64,000 bases of DNA from Oscillospiraceae bacterium (GCA_009780175.1 WRAO01000002.1:62001-126000); one strand, 5' to 3'. Counted from the first letter of the stretch, positions 39,184-48,441 are shown. Made by a program: numbers and translations. Notes: generated from the letters alone by a model not told the origin.

Positions 39184-40911
39184 GTGTTTAAACTATTCAG
39201 ACAAGCGGAGCTAAGCAGAATCAAACTCTGCATTCTGCTGATTTTAATTACGTTCCAAATCATCGGCACCCTCTATCTGCCCAGACTGACGGCGGATATC
39301 ATCAACTACGGCGTCGTCCTGCAGGACCAAGACTACATCTTCCGCACCGGCGCCATCATGCTCGCCGTCGCCCTCGGCACCGGAGTCGTCTCCATCCTCA
39401 GCACCTACTTTTCCGCAGAAGTCGCGACCCGCTTCGCCCGAAACACCCGTCGCAGGCTGTTTCAGCATACGCAGGAGCTCTCCTACCAAGACTTCCGCCA
39501 TTTCAACACCTCCTCCCTCATCACCCGCTCCACCAACGACATCGAACAGCTCCAATCCACCCTCAGCATGTTCTTCGACATGCTGCTCCCCGCCCCCTTC
39601 GTCATCATCATCGGCTTCGCGCTCACCTGGGACCGCGACCCGCGCATGGCGCTGATTATCCTAGTCACCATGGCGATTTTCCTGCTCATAGCCGGCACAA
39701 TATTCGTCCTTGTATTCCCCATGTTCGCGAAAGTACAAAAAGGGCTCGATAAAATCAACGCCTATGTCGGGCAATATATCTCGGGCATCCGCGTCGTCAG
39801 AGCCTACAATCGGACGAAGCTCGAAGGCGAGCGCATGGATTCTTCTTTTCGGGACCTCGCCCGGCTCAACATCAAAATCAACCGCCTCTTCGCCGTCGTT
39901 ATGCCGCTGGTATACATGGTCCTCAGTCTCTCGACAGTCGCCATCATCTGGTTCGGCGCCATCCGCATCGACTCAGGCAACCTGCAAATCGGCGACATCA
40001 TGGCCATCATGGAATACACCATGAACATCCTGTTCTACGTCCTCATGGGCGTATTCGTCCTCATCTACATCCCCCGCGCCAAAGTCTGCGCCGCCCGGAT
40101 CCGCGAAGTGCTGGATTATCGGCCGGAAATCACAGACGGCAAAGCAAAAATCAACAGCGGAGTTGAGCTCAGCCTCGAATTCAAAAACGTGGGTTTCCGC
40201 TACAAAGACGCGGAAAACCCCGTACTCCACAACCTCAATTTCACCTGTAACCGCGGCACAACAACCGCCATCATCGGCGGCACTGGTTCGGGCAAAACCA
40301 CGCTCGCCCGCCTGATTCCGCGCCTCTTAGACGCGTCCGGCGGCCAAATTCTGTTCAATGGCACAAATATCAAAGAAGTCGCGCAGAAAGACCTCCGGGC
40401 GCGCGTCGGTTTCGTGCCGCAAAAGGCCTTCCTCTTCAGCGGCACCATCGCGGACAATCTCCGGCATGGAAATCCAAACGCGACGCTCAGAGACATGAAA
40501 CACGCCGCCCACGTCGCCCAAGCAGACAGCTTCATTGAAGAGCTGGACGACAAATACGACTCCCACGTCGTGCAAGGCGGCCGCAACTTCTCCGGCGGCC
40601 AGCGGCAACGCCTCTCCATCGCGCGTATGCTCATCAAAAAACCAGACATCTACGTCTTCGACGACAGCTTCTCCGCCCTCGATTTCAAGACCGACGCGGC
40701 GCTCCGCAAAGCCTTGCGGGAGGAGACAACCGAGGCCATCGTCATCACCGTCGCCCAGCGCATCAGTTCCATCAAAGACGCGGACCAAATCCTCGTGCTC
40801 GACGAAGGCAAAATCGTCGGCCGCGGAACACATAGAGAGCTGCTCGCAACCTGTGAAGTCTACCAGGAAATCGCGAAATCTCAGCTCAGCGAGGAGGAAC
40901 TCCGGTCATGA
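39184..40911 (+). CDS. ABC exporter half-transporter, degenerate-site subunit
   Basis: A 575-residue fused membrane/ATPase subunit. The first about 310 residues carry six membrane spans; the ATPase has Walker A GGTGSGKTT and a canonical FSGGQRQRLSIAR signature. Walker B ends in FDDSFSALD, with Asp in place of the catalytic Glu, and the switch His is Gln (VAQRISSI), so its own ATP site is inactive-type. Such chains pair with a fully active partner, here the protein at 41405. The GTG start follows AAAGGAG. Confidence 0.93.
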   Translation: MFKLFRQAELSRIKLCILLILITFQIIGTLYLPRLTADIINYGVVLQDQDYIFRTGAIMLAVALGTGVVSILSTYFSAEVATRFARNTRRRLFQHTQELSYQDFRHFNTSSLITRSTNDIEQLQSTLSMFFDMLLPAPFVIIIGFALTWDRDPRMALIILVTMAIFLLIAGTIFVLVFPMFAKVQKGLDKINAYVGQYISGIRVVRAYNRTKLEGERMDSSFRDLARLNIKINRLFAVVMPLVYMVLSLSTVAIIWFGAIRIDSGNLQIGDIMAIMEYTMNILFYVLMGVFVLIYIPRAKVCAARIREVLDYRPEITDGKAKINSGVELSLEFKNVGFRYKDAENPVLHNLNFTCNRGTTTAIIGGTGSGKTTLARLIPRLLDASGGQILFNGTNIKEVAQKDLRARVGFVPQKAFLFSGTIADNLRHGNPNATLRDMKHAAHVAQADSFIEELDDKYDSHVVQGGRNFSGGQRQRLSIARMLIKKPDIYVFDDSFSALDFKTDAALRKALREETTEAIVITVAQRISSIKDADQILVLDEGKIVGRGTHRELLATCEVYQEIAKSQLSEEELRS

Positions 40912-41408
40912 AATCCTCCAACAAAGCCGTACAGCTCCTGCTATACATCCTCTCCGCCCTGGCCACATCCGCCTTATACGGACTATTCGCGTTCTTCGTG
41001 ATCTACCGCGGCCTCGCAGGCGGCGAACTGTTGCGCGCATATATCTGGAACATCGTCTGCATCATCGCGCTCCTCCTGCTCGACAAGATCACAGAAGAGA
41101 TGGAGGTCCCCAAAGGCCCCGCGCTTACCCGAAAAGCAAACTCCATGCGCCGGATGCTCTACGCCGCGAGCTTCATCTCCTTCAAGACGACACTCTATTT
41201 CTTCTACATCTTCGTCCTGATCGTCTCCCGCGTGTCGATCCTAGAGCCCGGCCTATTCATCCCGGAGTTCCAACGGTTTGTCCTCGCCATTGAGTATTGC
41301 CTCATCCTGCTCGTGGCGTTTGACAAGTTCATCGAATACCTGCTCAAAGACGACAAGCGAATCCAAAGAATCTTCAAAAAAATGAAACGAGAGGAGGCTG
41401 CCGCATGA
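40908..41408 (+). CDS. Hypothetical four-span membrane protein of the ABC operon
   Basis: A 166-residue membrane protein with about four hydrophobic segments (around residues 8-32, 45-58, 88-110 and 125-142) and a lysine-rich C-terminus (IQRIFKKMKREE). Both ends overlap neighbours by four bases (ATGA), so translation is coupled with the two exporter subunits. No known family is recognised. Its place between the two halves suggests an accessory subunit, but this is inferred from position only. Confidence 0.65.
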   Translation: MKSSNKAVQLLLYILSALATSALYGLFAFFVIYRGLAGGELLRAYIWNIVCIIALLLLDKITEEMEVPKGPALTRKANSMRRMLYAASFISFKTTLYFFYIFVLIVSRVSILEPGLFIPEFQRFVLAIEYCLILLVAFDKFIEYLLKDDKRIQRIFKKMKREEAAA

Positions 41409-43240
41409 GTGCGGAAAACAAAAACCAAACGTATGACGTAATGGACGCCGGCATGGAAATGTCCACGGAAAAGGCAAAAAATACGCGCAAAACGGTCCGC
41501 CGTCTCATCAGCGCATTGATGCCCCAAAAATGGAAACTGATCGCCGCCATCACCTTCGCCATCGCCGGTCAAGTCCTCCTGCTCCGCGCCCCCCTCGTCT
41601 TCGCCGACGCCATGAACCTGCTCTACACCGGCATCATGCCCGCCATCCTAGGGTTCGGCGAAATCGCGATCGACTTTACCACCCTCGCCGACCTGGTCCT
41701 CCTCCTCTGCGGGCTCTACGCCCTCAGTTCCCTCGCGATGTTGTACCAAGAGCGCATCATGGCCGCCGTCTCGCAGACGCTGGTCCTATCTCTCAGAGAG
41801 CGGCTCGCGAGAAAGTTGGAGCGCGTACCCCTCAAATTCTACGACAACCACAAAAAAGGCGAAATCCTCAGCCGCGTGACCAACGATCTGGAACGTCTGA
41901 ACGAGATTTTGTCTCAGGGCATCATGCGCCTGTTCACCTCCATCATCGTTATCCTCGGCGCGCTCATCCTCATGTTCCGGATCAACTGGATTCTCACCCT
42001 CATCGCCATCGGCGCCATCTTCGTCGGCCTGATCGTAACCGCGGTCGTCAGCGGCGTCAGCAACACCTTCTTCACCAACCGCCAAGTCTCCATGGGCAAA
42101 TTCAACTCGAAGATTGAGGAAAGCTTCTCCGGCCAAGTGGAAATCAAATGCTTTAACTTGGGCCAAGACGTCGCCAAGCAGACAAACGAGACAATTGACC
42201 AGCTTTACAAGGACGACAAAAAAGCCCAATTCATCATGTTCGCCATCATGCCCATCATCCGGCTCTTTAACCAAGTCGGTTACGTCGCCATCGCCGCCGT
42301 AGGCGCGTCCTTCGTCATCACAGGCCGTCTCAGCATCGGCAACTTCCTCGCCCTCTTTCAATACGTCCAAATGTCCGCCGAACCAATGACGGAAGCCACC
42401 TTCATCCTCAACTCCCTCCAGTCCGCCTTCGCCTCCGCCGAGCGCGTGTTCGAACTGCTGGACGAAGAAGAGGAAGTGGCAGACAATCCCAACGCCAAGA
42501 AACTCCTGCACCCGGAGGGCAACATCACCTTCGAAAACGTCCAATTCGGCTACGGAGACGAGCTTCTGATGAAAGGCGTCAACTTCCAAGTCAAAGCCGG
42601 GCAAAAAGTCGCCATCGTCGGCCCCACAGGCGCGGGTAAAACCACCCTCGTCAACCTCCTCATGCGCTTTTACGAAGTAGGGGGCGGCTCCATCAAGATC
42701 GACGGCGTAGACACCAGAGACTTCAAACGCAAATACCTCCGCTCCCTCTTCGGCATGGTGCTTCAGGATTCGTGGATTTTCGACGGCACCGTCGCCGAAA
42801 ACATCGCCTACGGTCGGCACAAGGCCAAACGCTCCGAGATCATCAACGCCGCCCGCGCCGCCAGAGCGGACTATTTCATCCGCACCCTGCCGCAGGGCTA
42901 CGACACCGCGATGGACGACGAAAACGCCAATCTCTCCCAGGGCGAAAAGCAGCTCCTCTGCATCGCCCGCGCCATCCTCGCAAAGCCGCATTTCCTGCTT
43001 CTGGACGAAGCCACATCCAGCGTCGATACGCGGACAGAGGTCCACATCCAAAAAGCGATGGACACCCTCATGCGGGGCCGCACCAGCTTCATCATCGCCC
43101 ACCGCCTGTCTACCATCAAAAACGCCGACATGATTCTCGTCATGGACAAAGGCGACATCGTAGAAGTCGGCAGCCACGACGAGCTGCTCCAACGGGGCGG
43201 CATGTACAGCGAGATCTACAACAGCCAATTCGCGTCATAA
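41405..43240 (+). CDS. ABC exporter half-transporter, catalytic subunit
   Basis: A 611-residue fused membrane/ATPase subunit with six spans. Walker A is GPTGAGKTT; Walker B FLLLDEATSSVD keeps the catalytic Glu and AHRLSTI keeps the switch His. The signature is the altered LSQGEKQ. This is the reverse of the partner at 39184, as expected for a heterodimer with one consensus and one degenerate site, like BmrCD or TM287/288. The MerR/BmrR regulator suggests drug export, though lipid or peptide substrates are possible. Confidence 0.93.
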   Translation: MSAENKNQTYDVMDAGMEMSTEKAKNTRKTVRRLISALMPQKWKLIAAITFAIAGQVLLLRAPLVFADAMNLLYTGIMPAILGFGEIAIDFTTLADLVLLLCGLYALSSLAMLYQERIMAAVSQTLVLSLRERLARKLERVPLKFYDNHKKGEILSRVTNDLERLNEILSQGIMRLFTSIIVILGALILMFRINWILTLIAIGAIFVGLIVTAVVSGVSNTFFTNRQVSMGKFNSKIEESFSGQVEIKCFNLGQDVAKQTNETIDQLYKDDKKAQFIMFAIMPIIRLFNQVGYVAIAAVGASFVITGRLSIGNFLALFQYVQMSAEPMTEATFILNSLQSAFASAERVFELLDEEEEVADNPNAKKLLHPEGNITFENVQFGYGDELLMKGVNFQVKAGQKVAIVGPTGAGKTTLVNLLMRFYEVGGGSIKIDGVDTRDFKRKYLRSLFGMVLQDSWIFDGTVAENIAYGRHKAKRSEIINAARAARADYFIRTLPQGYDTAMDDENANLSQGEKQLLCIARAILAKPHFLLLDEATSSVDTRTEVHIQKAMDTLMRGRTSFIIAHRLSTIKNADMILVMDKGDIVEVGSHDELLQRGGMYSEIYNSQFAS

Positions 43241-43256
43241 CCGGGAGGTGACGACT

Positions 43257-44519
43257 TTGTTCCAAATCGACCTAAAAAGCCGCACGGCTATCTATACACA
43301 AATCGTAGATAACATAAAACGCCTCGTCGATTCCGGCATGCTTCGTCCGGACGAGGGAATCCTGTCTATCCGTGACCTGGCGAAGACGCTCACGATCAAC
43401 CCCAACACCGTCAAAACAGCCTATCTCGAACTGGAAAATCAGGGCTATCTCTACTCTGAACGCGGTAAAACCTGGTTTGTCGCCACACCGGGCGCTGAGA
43501 CACAGCGCAACAAATACGGCGACGTCGCCGGCATCTACGGGCGCATCCAGGCCGACATCCGGGAGCTGATCTTGCGCGGGGAAGACAGAGAACTCCTCGA
43601 AGACCTCATTGGCCTCGGCGAAAAACCGTTTATCGAATGCGACAACATCACGAAGCGGTTCGACGAGGTTCTTGCGCTGGATCATCTCCATTTGAGCGTC
43701 AAAAAGGGCTCTATTTATGGACTTGTGGGTGTGAATGGGTCCGGTAAAACGACCGTTATGCGTATCTTATCCGGCCTTTTACGGTCGGATAACGGGGCCA
43801 TTCGCATCGACGGACTGCCGGATGAGTTCCATGATTTGACCATCGGTTACATGCCGGAAGACCTCTATTTTCTGCCCCAATACAGCCTCAAAATGCTGCG
43901 AAAATACACCCATAACAAGCACAAAAAGACCTGGAATGAGGCGCGTTATCAAGCCCTTCTCGCCCTTTTAGGGCTCAATGAGGATCAATTAATCAGCACT
44001 TTTTCGCGCGGAATGCAAAAGCAGGCCAGTTTCCTCCTGACCATCTCCGCCATGCCAGATATCCTGCTCCTCGACGAGACGCTTGACGGGCTCGACCCCA
44101 TTGTGCGGCGGCTCGTTCTTGCGGAAATCATCGAAGATGTAGCGGATCGGCAAATGACGGCGCTTGTCTCTTCTCACAACATCGACGAACTGGACGGGAT
44201 CTGCGACACCGTGGGAATTCTCAACAAGGGCCACATGGTCATCCAGCGGAATTTAGATGAGATGAAAACAAATGTGCATAAGGTAATCGTGGCCTTCCGC
44301 CCGGACCTGCTCACAAAGCGGTATCCTTACGACGGGCTCGAAGTACTCCACATGGAGGAATGCGGCAGTACGGATGTACTGATCGTGCGGGGCAAAGAGG
44401 CGGATATTTCGGCGCATCTCATGCAGTTTGAGCCCCTGGTCTACGAGCATTTGCCGTTGAAATTGGAGGAACTATTTGTCTACGAAAGGTCGGGTGATTT
44501 AGATGAAACCACTCGTTAG
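43257..44519 (+). CDS. GntR (YtrA-type) DNA-binding domain fused to an ABC ATPase
   Basis: A 420-residue fusion. Residues 1-75 are a winged helix of the YtrA/GntR type (FQIDLKSRTAIYTQIVDNIK, LSIRDLAKTLTINPNTVKTA). After a linker, about 125-345 form an ABC ATPase: Walker A GVNGSGKTT, signature FSRGMQKQ, Walker B ILLLDETLDGLD and a switch His in SSHNIDEL. In Bacillus these are separate genes (ytrA, ytrB). The TTG at 43257 lies 8 bases after GGGAGG, better than the overlapping GTG at 43248. The protein could sense transport and bind DNA. Confidence 0.85.
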   Translation: MFQIDLKSRTAIYTQIVDNIKRLVDSGMLRPDEGILSIRDLAKTLTINPNTVKTAYLELENQGYLYSERGKTWFVATPGAETQRNKYGDVAGIYGRIQADIRELILRGEDRELLEDLIGLGEKPFIECDNITKRFDEVLALDHLHLSVKKGSIYGLVGVNGSGKTTVMRILSGLLRSDNGAIRIDGLPDEFHDLTIGYMPEDLYFLPQYSLKMLRKYTHNKHKKTWNEARYQALLALLGLNEDQLISTFSRGMQKQASFLLTISAMPDILLLDETLDGLDPIVRRLVLAEIIEDVADRQMTALVSSHNIDELDGICDTVGILNKGHMVIQRNLDEMKTNVHKVIVAFRPDLLTKRYPYDGLEVLHMEECGSTDVLIVRGKEADISAHLMQFEPLVYEHLPLKLEELFVYERSGDLDETTR

Positions 44520-46386
44520 CGGGGCCTTGCTAAAGGAGCAGTTCAGGCGCTTTTGGCCCATTCTCTTCCTCACCGCCTTGGGCTATGGCCTCTTCCTCAT
44601 CCTGCCGATCTATGTCCATTCGGGCGGGCGCGACCTCTATCGCAGCGCGGAGGTGATGCTTGACATCCTCTCCATGCGCCGCCCCTTCCTCCTGTTTGCG
44701 ACTGCCGCCCTCCCCTTCGGCATCGCGATGCTGCTCTTCTCGCCGCTGTTTGACCGGCGGGCCGCTGAGGGCTTCTATCGCCTCACGGATACCAAGGGCC
44801 AGCTCTTTTGGAGCAACGCGCTCACTGGGCTGCTCTTGATCCTCATCCCGCTGCTCCTTTTGAGCGCGCTAATGCTTATCCCCGTGCGCTTTCCGGGTGT
44901 TATCGCTGGGTATGAGCCGCTGACTTACCCCACCGACCTCTTTTCCCGTGCGCTCACACGAGACAGTGTGATTAACACCATCCCTGTTGTAGCGGCGTTT
45001 TTCCTGCGGGCGGCGGTGTCTATGCTCTTTTACTTTGCCTTATTTCTCCTCGCTGTCTCTGTCGCGGGGAGCGGGTGGATTGCGGCGCTGCTCTGCCTGA
45101 TTTTGCCTTTTGTCCCTATGCTGCTCAGTCGTTTCGGCACGCTCGTCGCCTCGGTTTATGTCTTTGGTTTTGACAGTTCCGGCATTCCCCCCATCGCCGA
45201 AGTCCTCGACTACGCCAATCCCTTGACTTGGCTTGTACAGACCATCCTTGGCGGCCTTGCTTATGTGTTCGGTGTCGCAGGGGTTCCCGCACCGGCGCCG
45301 GACCCCATCCTTAGCTTTACCAATCCGCTGACTTGGGGCTGGAATTGGGGTGCGGAGAGCCAAGCGTTGTATTTCGGCGTTTACGCTGTGAGTACGGTTG
45401 TCCTCTTTGGCCTCGCTTGCTTCGCGTTTACGCTGCGCAAGGCGGAGCGCGCGGGGGAACTGGTCGCGTTTCGGCCGCTCAGGTACATCTTGATCTTCCT
45501 GCTCTCCGTGGCGGGGATGGTCGCCATGGGGCGGTATTTCCAGACCCTGGTGAGCGGCAGATGGTTCCTCTATTACGGCTTTGCGCTTGGCTTCGTCCTC
45601 CTGTTCCTCATCGCGCAGATGGTATTTGAGCGGAGCTTCCGCATCCGCCACACACTGAAATGGCTCATGCCGATGGCCGGTATTGCCGGTGCGCTCTATG
45701 GCCTCATGCTCCTCGCCACGCTCTTCGGGGCGCGGTTTTATACGCAATATGTGCCGGAGGAGGCCCGCGTGTCCGGTGTGTTCATCAGCAGTGAGGCGCG
45801 CTGGGAGACTGGGGATAGTTTTGCCTCCGACCGGGAGACGATCCGCGGTGTGATCGCGCTTCATGCGCAGATCACCGACACCGAGGACAGCCGCCGGGCC
45901 GACATGCGCACCGCTTTCTGGCAATCTATCTCCGGCGGGGGTAGGCAGTTTGCGGACCTCGGCGGGGAATATTTCTTCCTCACCTATCGGCTCCAAAACG
46001 GCGACCACATCTACCGGCGCTACGCCCTGCCGGGCGATTTTATCGAGGCCCTCAGCCCGGACCTTCGGGCGCTCATCGGCACAGGCACAGAGGAGACGCC
46101 GCTCCCCTACCCGGTGTTTGGGAATCCGGACGTGGTCGAATCTGTCTGGCTCCGGTTCTATCTGCCCGGGGAGGACCCTTTTGCGGTCCCCGTCGATGAT
46201 CCGGCGCAGATCATCGCGCTCTTCAACGCCCTGCGCCGCGATATGACCGCAGACAGCGGCGAGGGCGAACCTATGCTGGTTGTCCGGATCAATGTCGGGG
46301 AGGCATATACGGAGGCGTATGCGACGCCGGAATTTACCTTGGTGTATATCAGCCATACGATGGCTTGGCTGATGCAGCAGATGTAG
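44503..46386 (+). CDS. ABC-2-type permease with C-terminal extracytoplasmic domain
   Basis: A 627-residue membrane protein. About ten hydrophobic segments lie in residues 15-415, arranged as two bundles; the last about 200 residues are soluble and lack cysteine. This resembles the YtrC/DUF6449-type permeases that accompany YtrB-like ATPases. It overlaps the fusion gene by 17 bases, so the two products should form one transporter. The codon usage is richer in G-ending codons than its neighbours. The substrate is unknown; a terminator follows. Confidence 0.72.
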   Translation: MKPLVSGALLKEQFRRFWPILFLTALGYGLFLILPIYVHSGGRDLYRSAEVMLDILSMRRPFLLFATAALPFGIAMLLFSPLFDRRAAEGFYRLTDTKGQLFWSNALTGLLLILIPLLLLSALMLIPVRFPGVIAGYEPLTYPTDLFSRALTRDSVINTIPVVAAFFLRAAVSMLFYFALFLLAVSVAGSGWIAALLCLILPFVPMLLSRFGTLVASVYVFGFDSSGIPPIAEVLDYANPLTWLVQTILGGLAYVFGVAGVPAPAPDPILSFTNPLTWGWNWGAESQALYFGVYAVSTVVLFGLACFAFTLRKAERAGELVAFRPLRYILIFLLSVAGMVAMGRYFQTLVSGRWFLYYGFALGFVLLFLIAQMVFERSFRIRHTLKWLMPMAGIAGALYGLMLLATLFGARFYTQYVPEEARVSGVFISSEARWETGDSFASDRETIRGVIALHAQITDTEDSRRADMRTAFWQSISGGGRQFADLGGEYFFLTYRLQNGDHIYRRYALPGDFIEALSPDLRALIGTGTEETPLPYPVFGNPDVVESVWLRFYLPGEDPFAVPVDDPAQIIALFNALRRDMTADSGEGEPMLVVRINVGEAYTEAYATPEFTLVYISHTMAWLMQQM

Positions 46387-46393
46387 GAAAAAC

Positions 46394-46420
46394 AGAACGC
46401 CCCTCTATGAGGGGCGTTCT
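46394..46420 (+). terminator. Terminator of the ABC operon
   Basis: 12-bp arms AGAACGCCCCTC / GAGGGGCGTTCT, followed by TTTG. Confidence 0.88.
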
Positions 46421-46441
46421 TTGTATCGGATTTCGTAGGCG

Positions 46442-46619
46442 CTAGGCTTGCTTGGCCTGTTCGATGAGCTTCAAGGTATCTTCTAACTGTCTCTGGATTG
46501 CAAGCATATTCAAAAAAAATATCGTGATACATGGTTTGGTTATGATTCGCAGTATCTCTGAGCTCCCGCATCATCTGATTTATCTTTGCCCCCGCTTTGG
46601 TCAACGCTTCGTTTTCCAC
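46442..46619 (-). pseudogene. Small helical protein gene interrupted at an eight-base homopolymer
   Basis: A GTG start (46619) with GGAAAGGAG upstream opens a frame beginning MENEALTKAGAKINQMMREL. At a run of eight U (- strand, 46519-46512) the frame leaves a coherent sequence. Removing one base restores a helical C-terminus, MLAIQRQLEDTLKLIEQAKQA, to a stop at 46442, total 58 residues. Both halves look like one amphipathic helical protein. It is either a true frameshift, a slippage-controlled gene, or a sequencing error in the homopolymer. No family is known. Confidence 0.55.
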
Positions 46620-46668
46620 AGGTTTACTCCTTTCCTCGGTGATAGCAGACCCCACCGCGGGCCAATAA

Positions 46669-46875
46669 GAAAAATCGCAGCATAGGTAAAATTACCCATA
46701 CTGCGACATGAAGTCAATTTCACGGACCATACATGTGCCTTGTGATATAGCGAAGAGTGTGCTATACTGGGACATGCGGTGGGGCCTGCGAAGGTCATGT
46801 ATGGGTGTGTATGGCACCTGTAACCGTGGGGAGTTCCCGCTCGCCCATGGCCACCGCTCGATTATTTCTCGGCTT
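46669..46875 (-). ncRNA. Candidate small RNA with its own promoter and terminator
   Basis: On the - strand TTGCAT (46910-46905) and TACAAT (46887-46882) are 17 bp apart. About 200 nt later a Rho-independent terminator with 13-bp stem (46706-46694 with 46687-46675) ends in UUUUUC. Between them GCGGTGG pairs with CCACCGC (46857-46851 with 46782-46776) and TATAGC with GCTATA (46766-46746). No open frame of note is present. It does not match SRP, tmRNA or RNase P landmarks that I know. A promoter-like TTGTGA/TATACT pair on the + strand is part of the second hairpin. Confidence 0.5.
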
Positions 46876-46931
46876 GGGGATATTGTATCACGGAGTCCGC
46901 GGGAATGCAAGGGATTTCGGCGAAATGGGGC

Positions 46932-46952
46932 GGGCGGGGTAGAACCCCGCCC
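46932..46952. repeat. Simple interspersed palindrome
   Basis: GGGCGGGGT-AGA-ACCCCGCCC followed by CCTACGAAGG. A near copy is at 58260-58280 and a diverged inverted one at 58199-58226. In both full cases a structured repeat copy (C, D) lies about 50-70 bases downstream. Confidence 0.7.
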
Positions 46953-47002
46953 CTACGAAGGGCAATACACCCAGCCGCAGAACCACCACCGCACAAGAAC
47001 AC

Positions 47003-47196
47003 GCACGCCCGAAAGCGACATAACCCTCCGCCGGCAGGCGGAACCCCAAACCCAGAACGCGCACAAACCAAACGTCAAAAGGAAGAGATTCTTAAGAGAA
47101 ACTGCGTTTCTCTTAAGTTATTTTTTGCCTACTTTTTTGTCAACACAAAAAAGTAGGTCGCCTCAGCGAAACGAGCGCAGCGAGCCGCAGGCTCAT
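47003..47196 (+). repeat. Dispersed structured repeat, copy C
   Basis: TCCGCC/GGCGGA hairpin, GTCAAAAGGAAGAGAT, palindromic hairpin with 12-bp arms (47091-47102 and 47106-47117), and a 13-bp-arm hairpin (47128-47140 and 47145-47157). The right end found in the other copies (AGAAATA) is absent. The loop of the last hairpin has no inserted module. Confidence 0.75.
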
Positions 47197-47285
47197 AAAA
47201 AACAGTTCACCCAGTTCAACAGAACAAACTAAAATAAAGAACAAGAAGAATCCCCGCAAAGCTGATGCTTCACGGGGATTCTTCT

Positions 47286-47361
<76 letters not shown>

Positions 47362-47363
47362 GT

Positions 47364-47440
47364 TGGCGACCCAGAACGGGCTCGAACCGTCGACCTCCAG
47401 CGTGACAGGCTGGCGTTCTAACCAACTGAACTACTGGGCC
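47364..47440 (-). tRNA. tRNA-Asp (anticodon GTC)
   Basis: A 77-nt cloverleaf on the - strand with acceptor GGCCCAG/CTGGGTC, anticodon loop CCTGTCACG (GTC), T-loop GGTTCGAGCCC and an encoded CCA end. Confidence 0.95.
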
Positions 47441-47510
47441 ACAAGACGAAGTTCATTATACTAAGAAACCGAGGACGCTGTCAAGCCCTTTCGTCGAAAA
47501 AGGGGTCGGT

Positions 47511-48383
47511 CTACTCCTTCCCCTTTTCTCGCTTCCGGTCCAACAGCAGATTTGCCGCCAGCCCCGCTGTCACCAAAACACCGCCGAATAGGATCCGGCC
47601 GGAGAAGGCGCCATCGAGCAGGGCATCGACGAGTACGCCGGTGAACACTTGTCCGATGAAGATGAACAGGGTGAGGAAAAAGGCCGAAATCTTGAGTACG
47701 ATGATGTTGCTGAGCGTAATCACCGTCACCCCGATGATGCCGCCGATGTAGACATAGAACCCAGATGTGGGCCAGAAGCCGATGAGTGGGGTCTGCCCGT
47801 CTCCCAGTAGCCAAAATACGGGGAGAGAGACGGTGAGGCCGATTAGAAAGTGGAAGAATGTGCTCGTCTCGACATTGCTGACGTCGGCGAGTTTGGCGTT
47901 GAAGGTGCGGCTTAGCACGACGCCGATGCCTGTCGCGAAGGAGAAGACCACGGCTAGAAGCTCAAAGTCTGTGAGCATAGGCGCGATTCCGGCGAGGATG
48001 AGTACCAGTCCCACCAGCGTCCCCTTACGAAAGGGGTGGCGCGGTACGCCCCAGAGGCCGTAGTGGTCGATGAGTAATCCCGCGATGCTCTGCCCGAGGA
48101 GCACGAGCGCGAGGATCGCGGAGACGCTGATTCGACCGAAGGCGAAATTGTTCGCGATTGTGTTCATCACCCCGATCATCCCGCCGATATAGAACCACCA
48201 CGGGTGCCACGCGGCGAAGGGGCGGGCGCGCTTCACGAGCACGATCGTCGCGATCAGGCAGAGGCCGACGAAGTGGATGAATACGGTCGCCCAGTGGAGG
48301 CCGTAAGTTTCAGACAGAGCGCCGTTGAGCGTAATCATAATGGCGATTAATACGCCTGAGAAAAGTGAGAGTAGATAATACAT
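47511..48383 (-). CDS. DMT-superfamily transporter (DUF606/YdcZ type)
   Basis: A 290-residue membrane protein with about ten hydrophobic segments arranged as two similar halves (YYLLSLFSGVLIAIMITLNG and, in the second half, FFHFLIGLTVSLPVFWLL). This is the fused two-domain form of the YdcZ/DUF606 family. The substrate is not known. It sits upstream of the tRNA pair, on the same strand, and 58 bases after deoC. It could be cotranscribed with deoC. Confidence 0.82.
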   Translation of the reverse strand: MYYLLSLFSGVLIAIMITLNGALSETYGLHWATVFIHFVGLCLIATIVLVKRARPFAAWHPWWFYIGGMIGVMNTIANNFAFGRISVSAILALVLLGQSIAGLLIDHYGLWGVPRHPFRKGTLVGLVLILAGIAPMLTDFELLAVVFSFATGIGVVLSRTFNAKLADVSNVETSTFFHFLIGLTVSLPVFWLLGDGQTPLIGFWPTSGFYVYIGGIIGVTVITLSNIIVLKISAFFLTLFIFIGQVFTGVLVDALLDGAFSGRILFGGVLVTAGLAANLLLDRKREKGKE

Positions 48384-48441
48384 AGGTCGCCTCCTGTCTG
48401 TAAAATGTAGGGCGGCTATCAGCCGCCCGCGTGTTCGGATT

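Noticed and set aside
46158..46655. 165-residue - strand protein
   Set aside because: Only the first 40 residues look coding; the rest is the shadow of the terminator and the permease gene. Treated as the frameshifted small gene.
46740..46770. + strand promoter TTGTGA/TATACT
   Set aside because: Most of it lies in the TATAGC/GCTATA hairpin of the - strand RNA candidate, and no terminator follows on the + strand.
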